From contig CM018037.1 in the NCBI GenBank assembly GCA_008638375.1, positions 33,527,076-33,591,075 on the forward strand: 64,000 bases of DNA. Reading direction: 5' to 3'. Positions within the stretch are counted from its first letter, which is position 1, and every line of letters starts with the position of its first letter. The position numbers were made by a program, and so were the translations under genes. The DNA is from Nyssa sinensis (Eukaryota > Streptophyta > Magnoliopsida > Cornales > Nyssaceae). Positions 13,091-28,000 of the stretch are shown here, in pieces. The notes beneath the pieces are model-generated. The model was not told where the DNA came from. It worked only from the letters and a program-made list of their open reading frames with translations, and did no database searches.

Positions 13091-16000
13091 TCACTTGCTC
13101 TGCTTAGTTGCAACAGTTCTCTGCACAGTGGAAACACCATCCACAAATTTTGTCCGGAAAAGAACATTGGCATTATTGAACATTCCTTCTTTCAAGGAAA
13201 CCACTATGAACTGCAGGACAATAATCCAAAAGAAAAACAAAAGGTTATAACCAAACAAGATATTGTAAATCTAGCTAACATAAACAAGAAGCCTTGCTTA
13301 ATAATTGTTGACTACTGTACTAATTTGAGAGAGACATTTAATTTCTTTTTATAAATGTGACAGAGATTGATCCCTTGTGACTTCTGTAAGTTTTTTTGGT
13401 TTTACTTAATGCAAGGCACTATCTAGAGTGAGAAGCCTTGTTCTGAAGCAACTTGTACACTTTGGCACATATCACGAAAGTTAACTTACACATAATTATA
13501 CAGACCATTAATACTAGTTGTCTCAGACTATTTAATGAAAAAAAATTCTGTTTCTGACAGCAGTGAGCACAATCTGAATTAAAAAAGCCTCTTGTGAAAC
13601 ATTATACCAATTACAGTTACAGATAATTGGAGAACATACATTGAAATTACCCAACTACACCCAAAACTGAAACATGTCTCCCAGAAGAAAGTAATTATAT
13701 TCAGAAGGAAATGAATAGTTAACCGTCAAGAACATTCCACCACCCCTGTTTCAGAAGGGGAAAAAAAACTCATTTCTCTTCTGGATACAATTTAGTCCAA
13801 TAGTTATACAGCCCATAAGGGCCATTGCTTGGAGTGAATAGAGTGGAAAATCAGGTTTGTATTCAATCAATCCTTACCAGAATTTACAGGGGCCACCACT
13901 GGGTCAAAGAGTTTACTTATACATCTTCTCTAGTAAAACTATACTCAGTGCCCAGTTTATTTTTTCTTTCAAAAAATAAAAGAAAATAAGCATTGCTTTA
14001 CATTCTCAAAATTCAAATTCCTAAGAACTTACTGAAAGCTTATAAATTCAAAAGTTAGGGGAAAGGAAAAGAAAGCAATTAAAATTCATCAACACATCAA
14101 CCACAAATAGAATTTCAACCTGTGAATGAGGAAAGTGAGCTTTGATCATTCTTCCGATGTTCTGGGTGTGGCTTAGATCAAGAGCTGCATCAACCTGTCA
14201 AAACATCAGCAGAAACAGCTGAGTTGAAGATTATTGTGACAACAAATTTTTGCTCCAAGCACAAGAAATACGACAATAACACAAGGTAGAATGTGAAGAG
14301 AAATTCCATAAACAAGAACAAATCAACAATAGAGAATTCAAAAGGCATAGATAAATAAATTAATCAATTGCAAGATATAGTTATCGTTTTGGAACAATTA
14401 CAAGAAATAAATATTAAGGATTAGAATCAACAAAAAAGGATATATTGAGGTCATGAAATAAGGATATATAGTAGATATTGTGGATATTTATTCCAGAAGA
14501 GTTCCTTTCTGCAAGAGCAGAGGGACTGCAATTGTAAAGCCCAATTTTGAATTTGTAAATTATTCAGACGGGCTTCACCAAATTACGGTGAACTTTCCAA
14601 ATTATTTGACCAGAATCCTCCCCCCCCCCCCTCCCCCGACCAAAAAAAAAAAAGAAGACTAAGTAGAGGAAAGCCCAATTTTCCATTTTTTTTTTTCAAA
14701 CATTGATTCAGAGTGGGCATCTTGGCTAATATCAGAATGGATGAAATTAAGCAACTAAACACTAAATTTTCAAATGACAGGAGAAAATTTCACTGTTCTT
14801 GTAGATTCCTAGTGTGGGTTCTCAAAAATCATAACTGCATGACATAATGTTTACAACTATGAACTACCACAAAAATAGCTTCACCAAGGGGAGCATCTTA
14901 TCTAAAAAATTTCTCAAAACATTTTCTTCTGCAAAACAGTAAACTTATCTTGATAGTCAGAACATTTGAAATGAGATGCTTATAAAGGAGGGCCACTCTC
15001 ATCAGTCTCGATGCTTGCAAATTTGCTATGTCACTGGGCCATGTTGTGCATGTATCAGCACGTGCGTTACACGACCCAATAACATCACAAATTTCCAAAC
15101 ATCGTGCCTGATGCTAGCAAAATCCGCTTATAAAGAGTCATTCAACATTTCCCATCCCTCCCAAGGATTGGAGATTTATAATGGGACTGGTAATTGAGAA
15201 GAAAAAGAAACATAAATGAAGAAAAGAAGGATAGTGAGGAAAAAACAAAGAAATAAGTAAATAATTGAGCTCGATTCCTTGAAGATGAAAAAATATAATG
15301 TTTACAATTCCCCAAGAAAAATCATATGCAATATTAAAGGTTGCGACAACATATTGAGATTAGTAGATGTAGTTGACATTATCAAGGTTTTAAATAATGG
15401 TCGTTACGTATCGGTTTTTTGATACTCCGATACTGTTGTTGGCCGATATATCAGTGTAACCAAAATTCATAGTTGTATCGGCCATTACGCCCGTTACAAG
15501 ACCTTTACAGTTCTTTTGAGTTTTTTTTTCTTTTCCAAATTTTTAATTTTTATCTTTTTTTTTTTTTGTAAAATTCTTACGATTTCTCTTTTTATAAGAT
15601 ATATATTACAAGAGATACTTAATAAAATAATTCAAAAAATAAAAAGGGTTACCAAAACATTCAAAAAGGCCTCTTGGCCTTAAAATTTTTAAAACTATTT
15701 TTTATTCCATAACAAATTTGACTAAATTGATTTTCATGCTTCTAATCATTTTTTGTTATTATTTATATTACTTGTCATGTTATTCAAATTAAATGATACT
15801 TCTTATTAGTTTAACTTTAAAAAATTCATATTAAATATCTTCTTAGGTGTTATTTAAGAGAAGATTTTTTTTAGGAGTTGGAACATTAAAAAACAACAGT
15901 AAAAATTATTAAAATGTGACACATTGTAGTTAAGATATGCGTATGAGTGATTTTTAAGAGATTTGTCAATGTTTGAAAAAAATACATGGTTGTGGTTTCC

Positions 16001-19000
16001 GATTTCTATTACGAATAGCCCGATACTTCCGATATCGTTACACCGCGATCGCGTCGTATCCCGCAACCACAATTTAAATCCATGGACATTATACTTAAGG
16101 ACCACAATTTTTTCGGATTTACCGGAGACACACTAACACTGGTGGTCAAAACATTACAAGCTCAGGTGAATATATCAAGGTCGCTAGGGCACACTGGAGC
16201 AGAAGAGTTGGTACAAGGTAATTCCATGCGTTTGTTACTAGCAATGGCAAAAGTGAAGAACTAGCATAGGGACCACCTTTCTCGACCTTGCTTTCTAATA
16301 GTACAAAAGAGTGGATAACAGGAGAGAGAGTTTATTACCATGCATGGTTACAAAATTGGATGTAAATCTATAGTGAATTGGGAGTACACATACCTATCTA
16401 TCCAAAAAAATAAAAGAAATGGATCTACACAGTTTAAAAGAAAATGAGACTGCACGTGCAGTGGTTGAACAAAAGAGTGGGAGTGCAATAACGGATTTTT
16501 CAAAGTCTAGTTGTGGTGGATCTCATCTAAATTAACTAAAAAATTAGAATCAAACAATTACAAAAATTCATTAAAGCCCAAACTATAACCAAATCTCAAA
16601 TCACCCATTCTGGTATTAAGAGAAACGAATCATCATTAACCTTGAAGGGATGAATCTAACTAAAGAGAGATGTTTGATTAGGTATTTTTTGTGATGGCAA
16701 GGTAGAGAGAGAACAATGAGTGTGATGCTATTGCAAAGGCTAGATGAAAAAGTAAAGTGATGGGAGGTGCAACAGTAGAGAAGAGGTGAGAGGGAAAGAG
16801 AGATCACATGTGAATGGCGTGAGCCTATGTACCTAATTTTATAGGTTGCACTTTTTTGAGGAACAAGTCAAACCCTGCAAGTTGTATATGTTATTTATTA
16901 AGGACATATCAAGAAAAATAACTAAACATAAGGATATTTTGTAAATTGAATATAAAATCAAGGTGGCGCGGGAAGGGGGTGGTGTTCAATAACAAATTGA
17001 TCCAAAAACTTAAGTTGTAGTAATGTATATCAAGCTCTCAACACCCCTCCTCACATGTGACCCCAAACTCACACGTGAAGAGGGAAAGACAAAAAATGAA
17101 GCAAAACAAAGTACAAATGTAAACGGGGAATAGATAGAAATGGAAAGACCTGAACTCAAGACCTCTCGTAACTAAGGCTTTGATAACATGTTAAGTAACC
17201 AATTTCTCCAAAAGCTTAAGCTGTTAAAGAATAGGCCAATAAAGTATATCAAGCTCCCAACAGAGGGGACCCAATATTCTGGGTTGACTAATTGTCTCTA
17301 TTTGTCAAAGACTAGAAATTTTGGTGACATTGGGAAAGGAAGATTTTGGAAGAAGGATGCCCTTTTTCTATTTTCACAGCAACTAAACAATTAATTTATT
17401 GTTTTGTCAGATATTTTATTCTCTCATCTTCAATTTTCTAAAAGATGGAGCATTCAAGAAATATACATAAAGAAGTAAGAAAAAGAAAACTCAAGTACTA
17501 GACTGCTCGGGGTAAACATGCATTGAAAGTTATCTTAGTTTGCTCCAGCCAAGAACACACATGTCCTTCCTTTAATGAATTCTCACCACAACTTTTAACA
17601 AAAATTTTGTAATTGTATTCTTACATTGAATGTTATCATACTTTATCCACACTTATTCATGTGTTTGCATGTAATGTGTCAATCTTGTATGCCTAATAAA
17701 ATCTCAAAGATTTATGCAGTTCTGTCCTTGGTAACAAAAGAAAAGTGAGAAACAACGTTTTTTTGTCGTTGCTTTGGGGATGGGGAGGGGGGGGGGGGGG
17801 AGAGAGTTTAACTGAGTTTGCAAGAGCTTAAGTGTTAACACAAGCAACATTCATTAATCCGTTAGCCTTTAAAGTATCTCCAGGGTGTCCATATGTAGGA
17901 TGTAAATGAGTCGAGCCGAGTAGTGGATTGTTTAAGCTCGACTCGTTAAAATAAACGAGCTTCAAATTGTGTTCAAACTCGACTTGTTAATTTTTCAAGT
18001 TGATCTTGAACGAGCCTTTAATCGAGCCAATCGCGAGTCGAGCTCAAGTAACTTGATTTTTTATGTAGTATTAGACTACTTTTGGCTTAACGAGTTGAAC
18101 TCAAGCCGAGCTCAACAAATTAATGAGCCTCAAAATATGTTCAAACTTAACTTGTTTATCTTGCGAGCCGATCTCAAACGAGCCTATAAGCGAGCCGATC
18201 ATGTGCCAAACTTGAATAGCTCGGCTTGTTTTACAGCCCTATCCATATGCACATGTGTATAGATATCCATCTATACTACAAGGATCCATAAATGTATACA
18301 AAACAAAAATCACGCGCAATAAAAAAACAAGAGAAAACCTAATAAAGAATGAAAACTCCAGCACTCCTAACTTTATCAGACTGATGACTAGATCAGTATT
18401 TACTCCTAATAAGCCAATTTCAAGGATAGAGAGTGCAATTGAGTGAGAATGTACTACACAAAAGGAACAGGAAACAGCTTTGTGGAGACACCATTAAGTT
18501 ATAGGGAACCAGTTTGATTGAATGAGCATGAAACAAAATGAATAGACTTGATTGAATGCAGCCGGGTTGGTCTTCCAGTTGTATCAAGTCAAAGCTAGAG
18601 TCTCAAAAAAAAAAAATAATAATAATAATAATAATAATAAAAATAATTGACTGAACAAAGGATGTATATTTCCCAGTTTCATCAGTAGGAACTAAGAAAG
18701 ATGCAAGAATATACATAACAGTATGGGACCTGACTGTTGAAATATTAAAACAAGTAACTAGCCCGGGCAAAGGTCTAGTATTTCATGAAAAACTAAACTG
18801 ATATTCACCAAATACCTCTAAAACAAATATTTATCATTCTACAGCAATCTGAAACTGTATCCTCGTAGTGGGATGGGCCAACGGGGTATGGTATAAAACT
18901 GTAAATCAATCTAATCCCCCACCCCCAAAAAAAAAAAGAGAATAAAAAGATAAAACAGGAAGGGATTCATTACAGCTAATACAACTAATCTAATTCGATA

Positions 19001-22000
19001 AGAGCAAATGTATCATAATGTGAAGAAAATGCAGATCAAAAAACTAAATTACTCTATTTCAAGGAACTAAAAAAACTCCAAGTACCTCATCCAGTATATA
19101 AAGTGGAGCTGGTTTGAATAGAAGCAGTGCCAGAATCAGGGAGAGTGCAAGTAGAGATCTTTGTCCTCCACTAAGTTCTGACAAGGACTGTTTCCAAACA
19201 CCTCCAAATGCAACACGAACCTCAAGACCATCTAAGAAGCTGCATCCCTCGGGAGGTTCCAGTTTTGCCATTGTGCCAGGTAACAGGGTAGAAAATATGG
19301 ATCCAAAGTCACTAAAGAAAAGTACAATTTTTTGAAGAATTATCATCAAATCTCTTCATTTAGAAGGCCAGAAGAACCATGAAAAGTACGGAGATACATT
19401 AATATTTTTCACTCACGTGTTAACTTTAACCCAAGTAACCTTGAGTGTTTCTTTCTTCTTTTCATCAAGCTCTTCAATCACCATCTTAATTTTTGATTTG
19501 TCATTCTATGCAAGATAAACTCACAATAAGGCAAAAGAGCTTGATATGACTACATTTCAATAGATCAACAGTTACCAACCTCAATTATGTTTTTCTTGGA
19601 TAGTAAATCATTGTACTCATCTTCTGCCTTCTCAAACATTGCCATTACTTTCTTGTTAACTCTTTTCTCAAGGCTGAGGAACAAAAATAGAAAACTATGT
19701 CAAGAATTCCTGCTAGCTCTCTTAATTTTATAGATAACCATGATGATACAATACGATTATACATATGAATCTGTACCAGAAAGTCCATATGCTCATGTAA
19801 GTAGAAAATAATAAGCTTTTTGTACCCACCCTGATTGTTCAGCTTGCAGCTTTTCAAAATCTTCCCTTGCCCTACGAGGATCACGGGATACAAAATCATA
19901 ATCCGTCCCACTTTTCCCAAACAGCTGTTTCTCAGATGATATCCAAGCATGCTTCTCAATTAATTTGTCAACCTTCAATGAGCAATCTTTCTGCTCCATC
20001 TCCATCCGTTTTACCTGACACAGAAAATTGAAAGAGGGTTACCATCCATAATGCAGTCACAGCTTAAAGAGAGTACATAAGCTGCAATTAGCACATTACC
20101 TCATTTTCCAGCTTCTTCCTCTCAAGATTTGTCTCACTAATTTTACGTTGAAGTTCTTGCTGTTCCTTGAGAATGGAACTGATCTGCGAGTCACATTCTT
20201 TCATTTTTGACCGGATAAAATTGAGCTCAGATTGTGTATGATCATGAGCATTTCTTATCGAAGCAATCTGCAACAGAAAGTGAAGTACTTTGTTTTTCCT
20301 TTTTCAGCAGAGCTAGATATTAGGGTAAAGCACTAATTGCCGAAATAGATATTGGTGAGCCTAAATGCTCTCCCTTCTATCCTCTTGCACTTCAATTCTT
20401 TGTGCATGAGGATAAACAGGCTTGAATGTGAGTGCATTTAGCCTCACCCAATAGCTATTTGTGTTTACCTGAGTTTTGTGTTCGTCTACTTCTAAAGTGA
20501 GACTGTTAATCTGCTTCTTTAAAGAAACTAATTGACTCTCCAGGGATGCATATTCCTGTTTGACTGCTTCCATTTCCATAATTAGTCTCTCCTTTTCATT
20601 TTCATGACCCTACCAGCATCACAACCTTGTTAAAAGGAATTTCGAGGCATTATTGAAACTTAAGCACTTGATCTCCCAGCAAATACAATTTTGTTTTGTA
20701 AAAAATAATATTGATGCCATGTAAAGTGTAATATAAAAACGGCCATATCAATAATTTAAGATGTCATACAGAAATATCAATATTTGATGCCAAGTAAAGT
20801 TTTACATAAAATGGCCACATAAAAAATTTAAGATGTCACAAAAATATCAACTACTGATATCTAAAAAAGCACACCTAAACTTCAAAGGAAACTAACTAGA
20901 CAAAGTGACTTAGAGCACAAAAGGGGAAACAATGGCATATTACTAATGTCTAGAAGAAATCAAGGTAATTGGGACAATCATTTTTGCAAGAAGACAGTTG
21001 CATTTTGCCATTGTGAAACATAGAGATAAGATCATTTACTGTGTTGAATTTCATCAGATTTCACAGAAAATGAGACAAACTATTGAAACAGAATTTCTGG
21101 GATACAAAATAGCTAGAGACATCAAAGGACAAAAGGTATTGACTTGCATTTTGTTTTCTCCATGTTTAACAAGCAGAAACCTTTAATTAGGATATAAAAA
21201 TTTACATTCGTAAAAATAATATTTATAGATATTAACAATGCTTGTGCATGCTAATCTCCTGAAGAAGAATTGACAGGAATTCTTTTTATATCAAATCACA
21301 TCCAATGACCTAAAAATGAGTGCCGGTGTGGGTGGCATCTTAGGGCCAGGCATTTCAGTACATCGAGCATACTTCCAACTTTCCCATCCCAAAACATCAA
21401 CTCTGAATTGCAGCTAGTGCAGGCCTAAATATTGTCACCTAGAGAGCTTTTTGCAGAATAAGTTGAAAAATACTCATATGACTGTGGAAAAGGATTGCGT
21501 CCTCTCTGGCACTTTTCAATAAACTTATTTGTATAAAAAAAATGACTGGAAAAACAGGGATGCAAAATTTTAATAGGTTTGTGGCACTGGGCTATACAAC
21601 CAGATCATGTAGCTGTTGGACTTGATTTCGCCACCCCAAATCAAGTCTATTTTGCCACACCATCTGCTGAACTTGATTATACTACCCCGAATAATACCTG
21701 AAAATGAACCAGGCATGTGTAATTCGATGCAGCTTTCCCCAACCAAATAGACCTCTAAACCAAACCCATTCTTGATGTCAAAGCAGGTACAGTAGGTGGA
21801 CTCAGTCTAAGCTTTTCACCTTACTAAGAAATCATAAATTATTTCCATGATTATGCAGTCTCCAGCATATGCACTTGAGTAATTGCCAGTTGCCAGACAA
21901 GCATATTGGCAATAAAATAACACAGTAAATGTAACCTAGAAAAACTTTATTTTAGAATGGGAGTTCTACATTACATCCCAATCAAGACATGGTCAATAGG

Positions 22001-25000
22001 CACTAATTGAAATAAAATAAAATAGAAATTATACCTGGTGCCAGTAATATTTTTAGATGCACTTGAGTAATAAACTATTGCCAGACAAGCATATTGAAAA
22101 TAAAATAACTCGGGATATGTAACCTAAACACACTTGTGTTAGAATGAAAATTTTATCTTTGTAGCTACTTCTCAATCTAGACATGGTCAATAAGGCACCC
22201 AATGAAGTCACATAAAACAGAAATTATGCTTGGTGCCAGTAATATTTTTAAATGCACAGTTGTTTCTGTCTCTATTTCAATGCAAATTTGAACCCTATAG
22301 GGAAAAAAGTATTAAAACACAATCTTTATCAACGTTGCCAAAATCAACGTACAAAGGACATCCTCAAAAAGAAAAAGTTTGTGAACAAAATACGGCAAAT
22401 TAATAAAGCCTCTGTATAATTCTGAAATGACAAACCTCCTTTTATGTCACTACTTCCTAAAATAATACTGGTCTATTTCAGGTTTTATGCTGTCTTACCG
22501 TCACTAGTGTGAAAGCTATGAAAGTAATCTAAATAGCATGGATACGGACACGAGACACGACATGGAGATGCTATTTCTCAAAAACATATGACACAAATAC
22601 GTCAATGATGCATTAAATATATATATATATATTTCTTATTGTTTAGATGACAATTTAATAAAATCCTAATATTATTCAATCAAAATTAGCATAAAAACAC
22701 ACAAATCACAATATTATTAGAAGATATCAAAATAACAAGGTCATCAAATAAAAAATCAAGAACTTCTTCATTAATCCTCAACATCCATGATCCAAGGTCT
22801 AAAATTTTTTTGCTAACTACTACAAAAAAACATATCAATTTATATATCTATAACCCAAAAGAAAAGTGGAGAAGAAGAGGAAAGAGAGAAAAAATTCCAA
22901 AAAATGTGTTCCTCACATGTTCAAGATGTGTCTGAAATTCTGAAAAATAAAAACAAATTAGAAACTCTTTTTCGCTTGTCCTACACATGCCTAAATGTGT
23001 ATGTGTCTGACATGGGTACGTGAATCAAAATAAATTATTTGTGCTTCGTAGATAATAATGGATCTTACGATAATAGAGGCAAAAAGGTCATTAGATGCCA
23101 TCACCACATCAAATTTGAAGGGGGGCACACATCACATCATCACTAATGCAAAAGCTTGAGGAATTTCAATGTTATTGTAAAAAACCACAGGAGGATCGTG
23201 TCTATTCAGACAGATAGGGGGAAGAAATAAAACGTTCACAACAAATACAATTTGAATTGATTTTTTCCAAAAAAACTATCACCATTATAATCTGCAAAGA
23301 AATGGACGGACGGGAAATTTATTATAACAGTGAGTAGCTTAGTTGAATAACAAGTAGTTGCACTGTTGCACAAGGTTTACAGGGCATCATAAAATAAATG
23401 TCAACAACTTCAAAAACCTACCTTAAGATCCTTGGAAGCTGACTGCATCTGAGATTTTATTGCCTTGATCTTTTTCTCTAGATCTTTGAGTCTGCTTTCC
23501 CGATTATTAGCATGTTCATGGATTGATTTTTCGAGCAATGAAACTGTTTTTACACATTTTTCATACAAAAGTTGCTTTTCTTTGGCAGCAGATTTTGCTT
23601 CTAAAAGCTCCTGCTCAATCCTTTTTACTAGATCACCAAGCTACAATTCACCCAAAAAGTAAGTAAATAAAAATGCACTGCAATGATAGAAAAGTAGACA
23701 TCGTGATGAATAAATGAAGATGAAGCTAATACAGAACTGAAGCTTCCACTTAAATGTCTCATGTGAGATGCAAAAGGCACGCAACCTTATGATGCTCATT
23801 TTGCTCAGCTCTGCTCTGAAATAATGAAAGGTCATACAACTTAAGCTCCAACTGTGCATTAAGGTCTTTAAACCTTTTTTGAAGAGGAAGGAGTTCAGAG
23901 ATCTGAATGCAAGAAGAACAAAGCAGGGAAGTCAGCATTAAAGAAATATGATTAGCCGCATGCTGTTATATTTTTTATATAATACAGGAGTCAATTGGCT
24001 GCATGCCGTTCATTTTTTGTGTATAAAAGTCAGGTTTGATTCCAGAATTCCAAATGTGGATTAAAAGTGATCTATGAAGCACGGATACTCTATTTTGACT
24101 CACGTGTCTGTGTCAGACACTATACTTGCGGACACGTGTCTGGACACTTGAATCATGGATGTTAATGATTAAATGAAGAAGTTTTCTAATTTTTATTTAA
24201 TAGATTTGTTATTTTAATATCTTAATAATATTTTTAAAATTTGTGTGTTTTTATGTCAATTTTAATTGAAATAAAATTAGGTTTTTATTTTATAATCATA
24301 TAAAAAATATTAAAAAATTATATATATTCAACATGTCTATATCCTACTTTTTTTTTGAGAAATAACGTGTTTGCGTGTCCGTGTCGTGTCCGTATCCGTG
24401 CTTCTTAGGAAGTAAATAAAAGGATACAACATGCTGTCAACATCCATCACTTAATCAAATCTCACATGCCTATAATAATCAAACAATCAATAAGCCTAAA
24501 ACACTTCTTTTCTATGTAGCTGTTGGAATGACCATAACCAATTGGAGACATGATGGAGGTAAAAATGAAGACACCTGTGGTTAATTTGGAAAAAGGACAA
24601 TATAGGAGATATTAAAAAAAAATTGAGAAGGAAAGAAAGAAAGAAAAATTGAAATACTAGTCAATTTGTCATGGCTTTGTTGATTATTTATCATGTGACT
24701 GAAAGTTTTCCCCATTCCATGCAAAGGTTCAAAATTTCGTATGTTTTTCATCGAAACGGCAGAAACATTTGTGTCTTTGTTTACGAGGAAACATACCGAA
24801 ACTAGTCAAAACATATCAAAACAGTAGATACATTTCATTTGTATCAATAATAATTCTAAAAGTTAATAAAAGATAATATCTTTTTTGTTTTAAATAAAGC
24901 AAGAGATTGAATGATAAAGACCCAAAATTACAAGCAGATATCTTTATTCTTTTCCAAATACTAGATAAGAAAATAATCAAGTAGTGGAAATGAAAAAGTA

Positions 25001-28000
25001 AGTGAACAATTTAATACTTAGTTACTAATTATAATAAGCTTACCTCGCTATTTGTTTTAGTTAAATTGTTATTTTATGTTACATTGGTGTCAAATTGTCT
25101 AATTTGTGCATATGAAATAGTACTTATCTATTATGTTATAGTATTATATTTAATTACAAAAATTCTACGAATTTATAATAATTCCATATTACATAAAAAT
25201 TAGCTTTAAAATTTTTTTCATCAGTTTCCACTATGTTTCCAAAATATTTTCATTTCCTAGTTGACCAAAACAAAACTTCGAAACCAAATTTTGATCCTTG
25301 TCATGCAACACAAACAAAATAAACTTGTCAAAGCAAAAAAAGAAGAAAAAAAATAAAACACAAGAATGACTTATCAAAAATAAAAAAATAAAAAAAAAAA
25401 ACAAACAAACACAAGAATGCAAATGCATCTGTATGGCCCACAAGAGATGCCCTTTGAGGAGGAGGAGGTCTTTTTGGTGTTGAAGTCTTACGATGGGGAC
25501 AAATCCCCAGGCCTTGATGGTTTCACGTGCATTCTTTCACAATTGTTGGAGGATCATTAGAATAGATGTCATGGCTACTTTCACCCATTTCCATAGCTCC
25601 TGTTCCTTTGAAAGGAGTCTAAATGCTTCTTTCATTGCATTGATTCCTAAAAAGGAAGGGGCTCACAATATCAAGGACTTTCAACCTATAAGTTTAGTGG
25701 GGAGTTTGCATAAGTTGCTAGCAAAGGTGCTAGCTATCTGTTTGAAGGTAGTGATGGGAAGCATTATCTCCCCTAGCCAAAATGCTTTTGTTGGACGGAG
25801 GCAAATCATGGATACAGCCTTGGCTGCTAATGAGTGTGTGGAAATGAGGAGGAAGAGGGGAGAGGAAGGATTAGTACGCAAATTAGATATAAAGAAGACC
25901 TATCATCACGTCAATTGGAACTTCTTGATATCCATTTTGAACCCGATTGGTGTTTGGAGATAGGTGGAAAAGGTGGATGCAGGCATGTATATCCTCTGTT
26001 TCTTTCTCGATTTTGGTGAATGGCTCACCGTCAGGTTTCTTCCGATCTTCGAGGGGTTTGAGACAAGGGAACCCTCTATCTCCTTTTCTTTATGTTATGG
26101 TTATGGAGGCTCTTAACAAGTTGATTGACAAAGCTAGGAGCAGGGGTTTGTTGCGGGGTTTTGTGATTGCAGGTGAAGGGGAAGGGGGCAGAAAATGGAA
26201 GTCTCGCATTTTCTGTTTGCAAACTATACTATTATTTTTTGCGATGCGAGTGAGGAGCAACTTCGTTTCTTGAGATGCATACTTCTGTATTTTGAGGCAA
26301 TCCCTGGCTAAAGGTGAATTTAGCAAAGACCAAGCTCATTCCAATGGGTGAAGTGGTGTGGAGGAGATGGTGTGGGTTTTAGGGTGCAAGGTGGGCCAAC
26401 TCCCTTCTATTTACTTGGGGCTTCCTTTGCGTGTATCTTCTTGTTCCTCGGGGATATGGGATGTGATCATCGAGAGGTTTCAAAAGAGGTTGGCAAGATG
26501 GAAGAGCGGGTACTTGTCTAGAGGGGGAAGGATTACTCTAATTAGAAGCACTTTAGAGAATCTTCCCACTTATTATATGTCTTTATTCCCGATGCCAGCT
26601 GCGATTAGGAGAAAGATTGAAAAGATTTAGAGGGACTTTCTTTGGCAAACCACAGAGGGCAGGAAAAATCATCTTCTTAGGTGGGAAACGGAAAAAGCTC
26701 CTCTTGCGGAGGGGAGCCTTAGGCATTAAGGATCTGAATTTGCTTAATCAAGCATTGATCGGGAAGTGGTTTTGGAGGTATGCTAATGAGAATAATTCTT
26801 TATGGAAAGAGGCACTAGAAGCTAGGTATGGGGGAGAGAAGGGGGGCTAGTTTTCGAAGGAGGTCTCAGAGCCTTATGGGTGTGGGGTGTGTAAAGCAAT
26901 TAAAAGGGGCCAGGTTCATTTCAAAGCCTATGTTCAATTTGACATAGGGGATGGCTCAAGGGTGCATTTTTGGAGTGATCATTGGCACCCAGGGAGGGTG
27001 ATCTAAAGGACCGCTTCCCTAATTTGTTCAATTTGGTAGTGGATAAGGTGGGTCTTGTTGCGGATTGCTTAGGCAGAAGAGTTTGGACCCTGAAAATTAG
27101 GAGGAACTTTCATGATTGGAGCTTGAGGAGGTGGCTGAGATGATGGCTTTTTTTGCATAGGTTTGAGGTGTGAGAAGGGGGAAGAGATAGGCTAGTTTGG
27201 AAGGGCAGTGGGGATGGGACCTTCTTGGTTTGCTCTATTTATAGGAATATGAGGGAAGAAAGGGAGACCTCTTTTCCCTAGAAACTGATTTGGAGATCCC
27301 GAGTGCTAACTAAAGCAGCTTTTTTTGCTTGGAAGGCAGTTTGGGGTGTTATTTTGACTGAAGCGGCGCAGGTATCATCTTCCGAATAGGTGTTGTCTTT
27401 GCAAGAAAGAGGAAGAGTCGATAGATCATCTTCTTCTCCAGTGCAATTACACCCGGGACCTATGGAGTATGTTTTTGTCTTCTTGGATACTCTTAGGCTA
27501 TGCCGGCCAAAGTGAAACACCTCTTTTTGGGTTGGCAATGTAACAAAATCCGTAAGGAATTGAGAATTGCTTGGAAGATGGCTCCAACATGCCTTATGTG
27601 GTGTGCACTTGGCGTGAGAAGAACTGTAGAATTTTTTAACTTGGAAATTGAAGAATACATTCTTAAACACTTTTTGCTTTTGGATCAAAGAAGAATATCC
27701 TTTGTATTTAGATCGATTTTTTGGGAGATTTTAGGCTTTAATTGTTGTAGTTGGTCCCTTGTTTTTGTACTTTTTAGGTTTTTGGGTTGTCAGTGTAACA
27801 AAATCCGTAAGGAATTGAGAATTGCTTTGAAGATGGCTCCGACATGCCTTATGTGGTGTGCACCTAGCGTGAGAAGAACCATAAAATTTTTTAACTTGGA
27901 AATTAAAGAATACGTTCATAAACACTTTTTGCTTTTGGATCAAAGAAGAATATCCTTTGCATTTAGATCAATTTTTGGGGAGATTTTTTGCTTTAATTGT

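Noticed and set aside
17969..18446. Overlapping open frames of 97 and 63 codons
   Set aside because: The first lies almost wholly in the hAT MITE and merely reflects its internal repeat; the second shows no motif.
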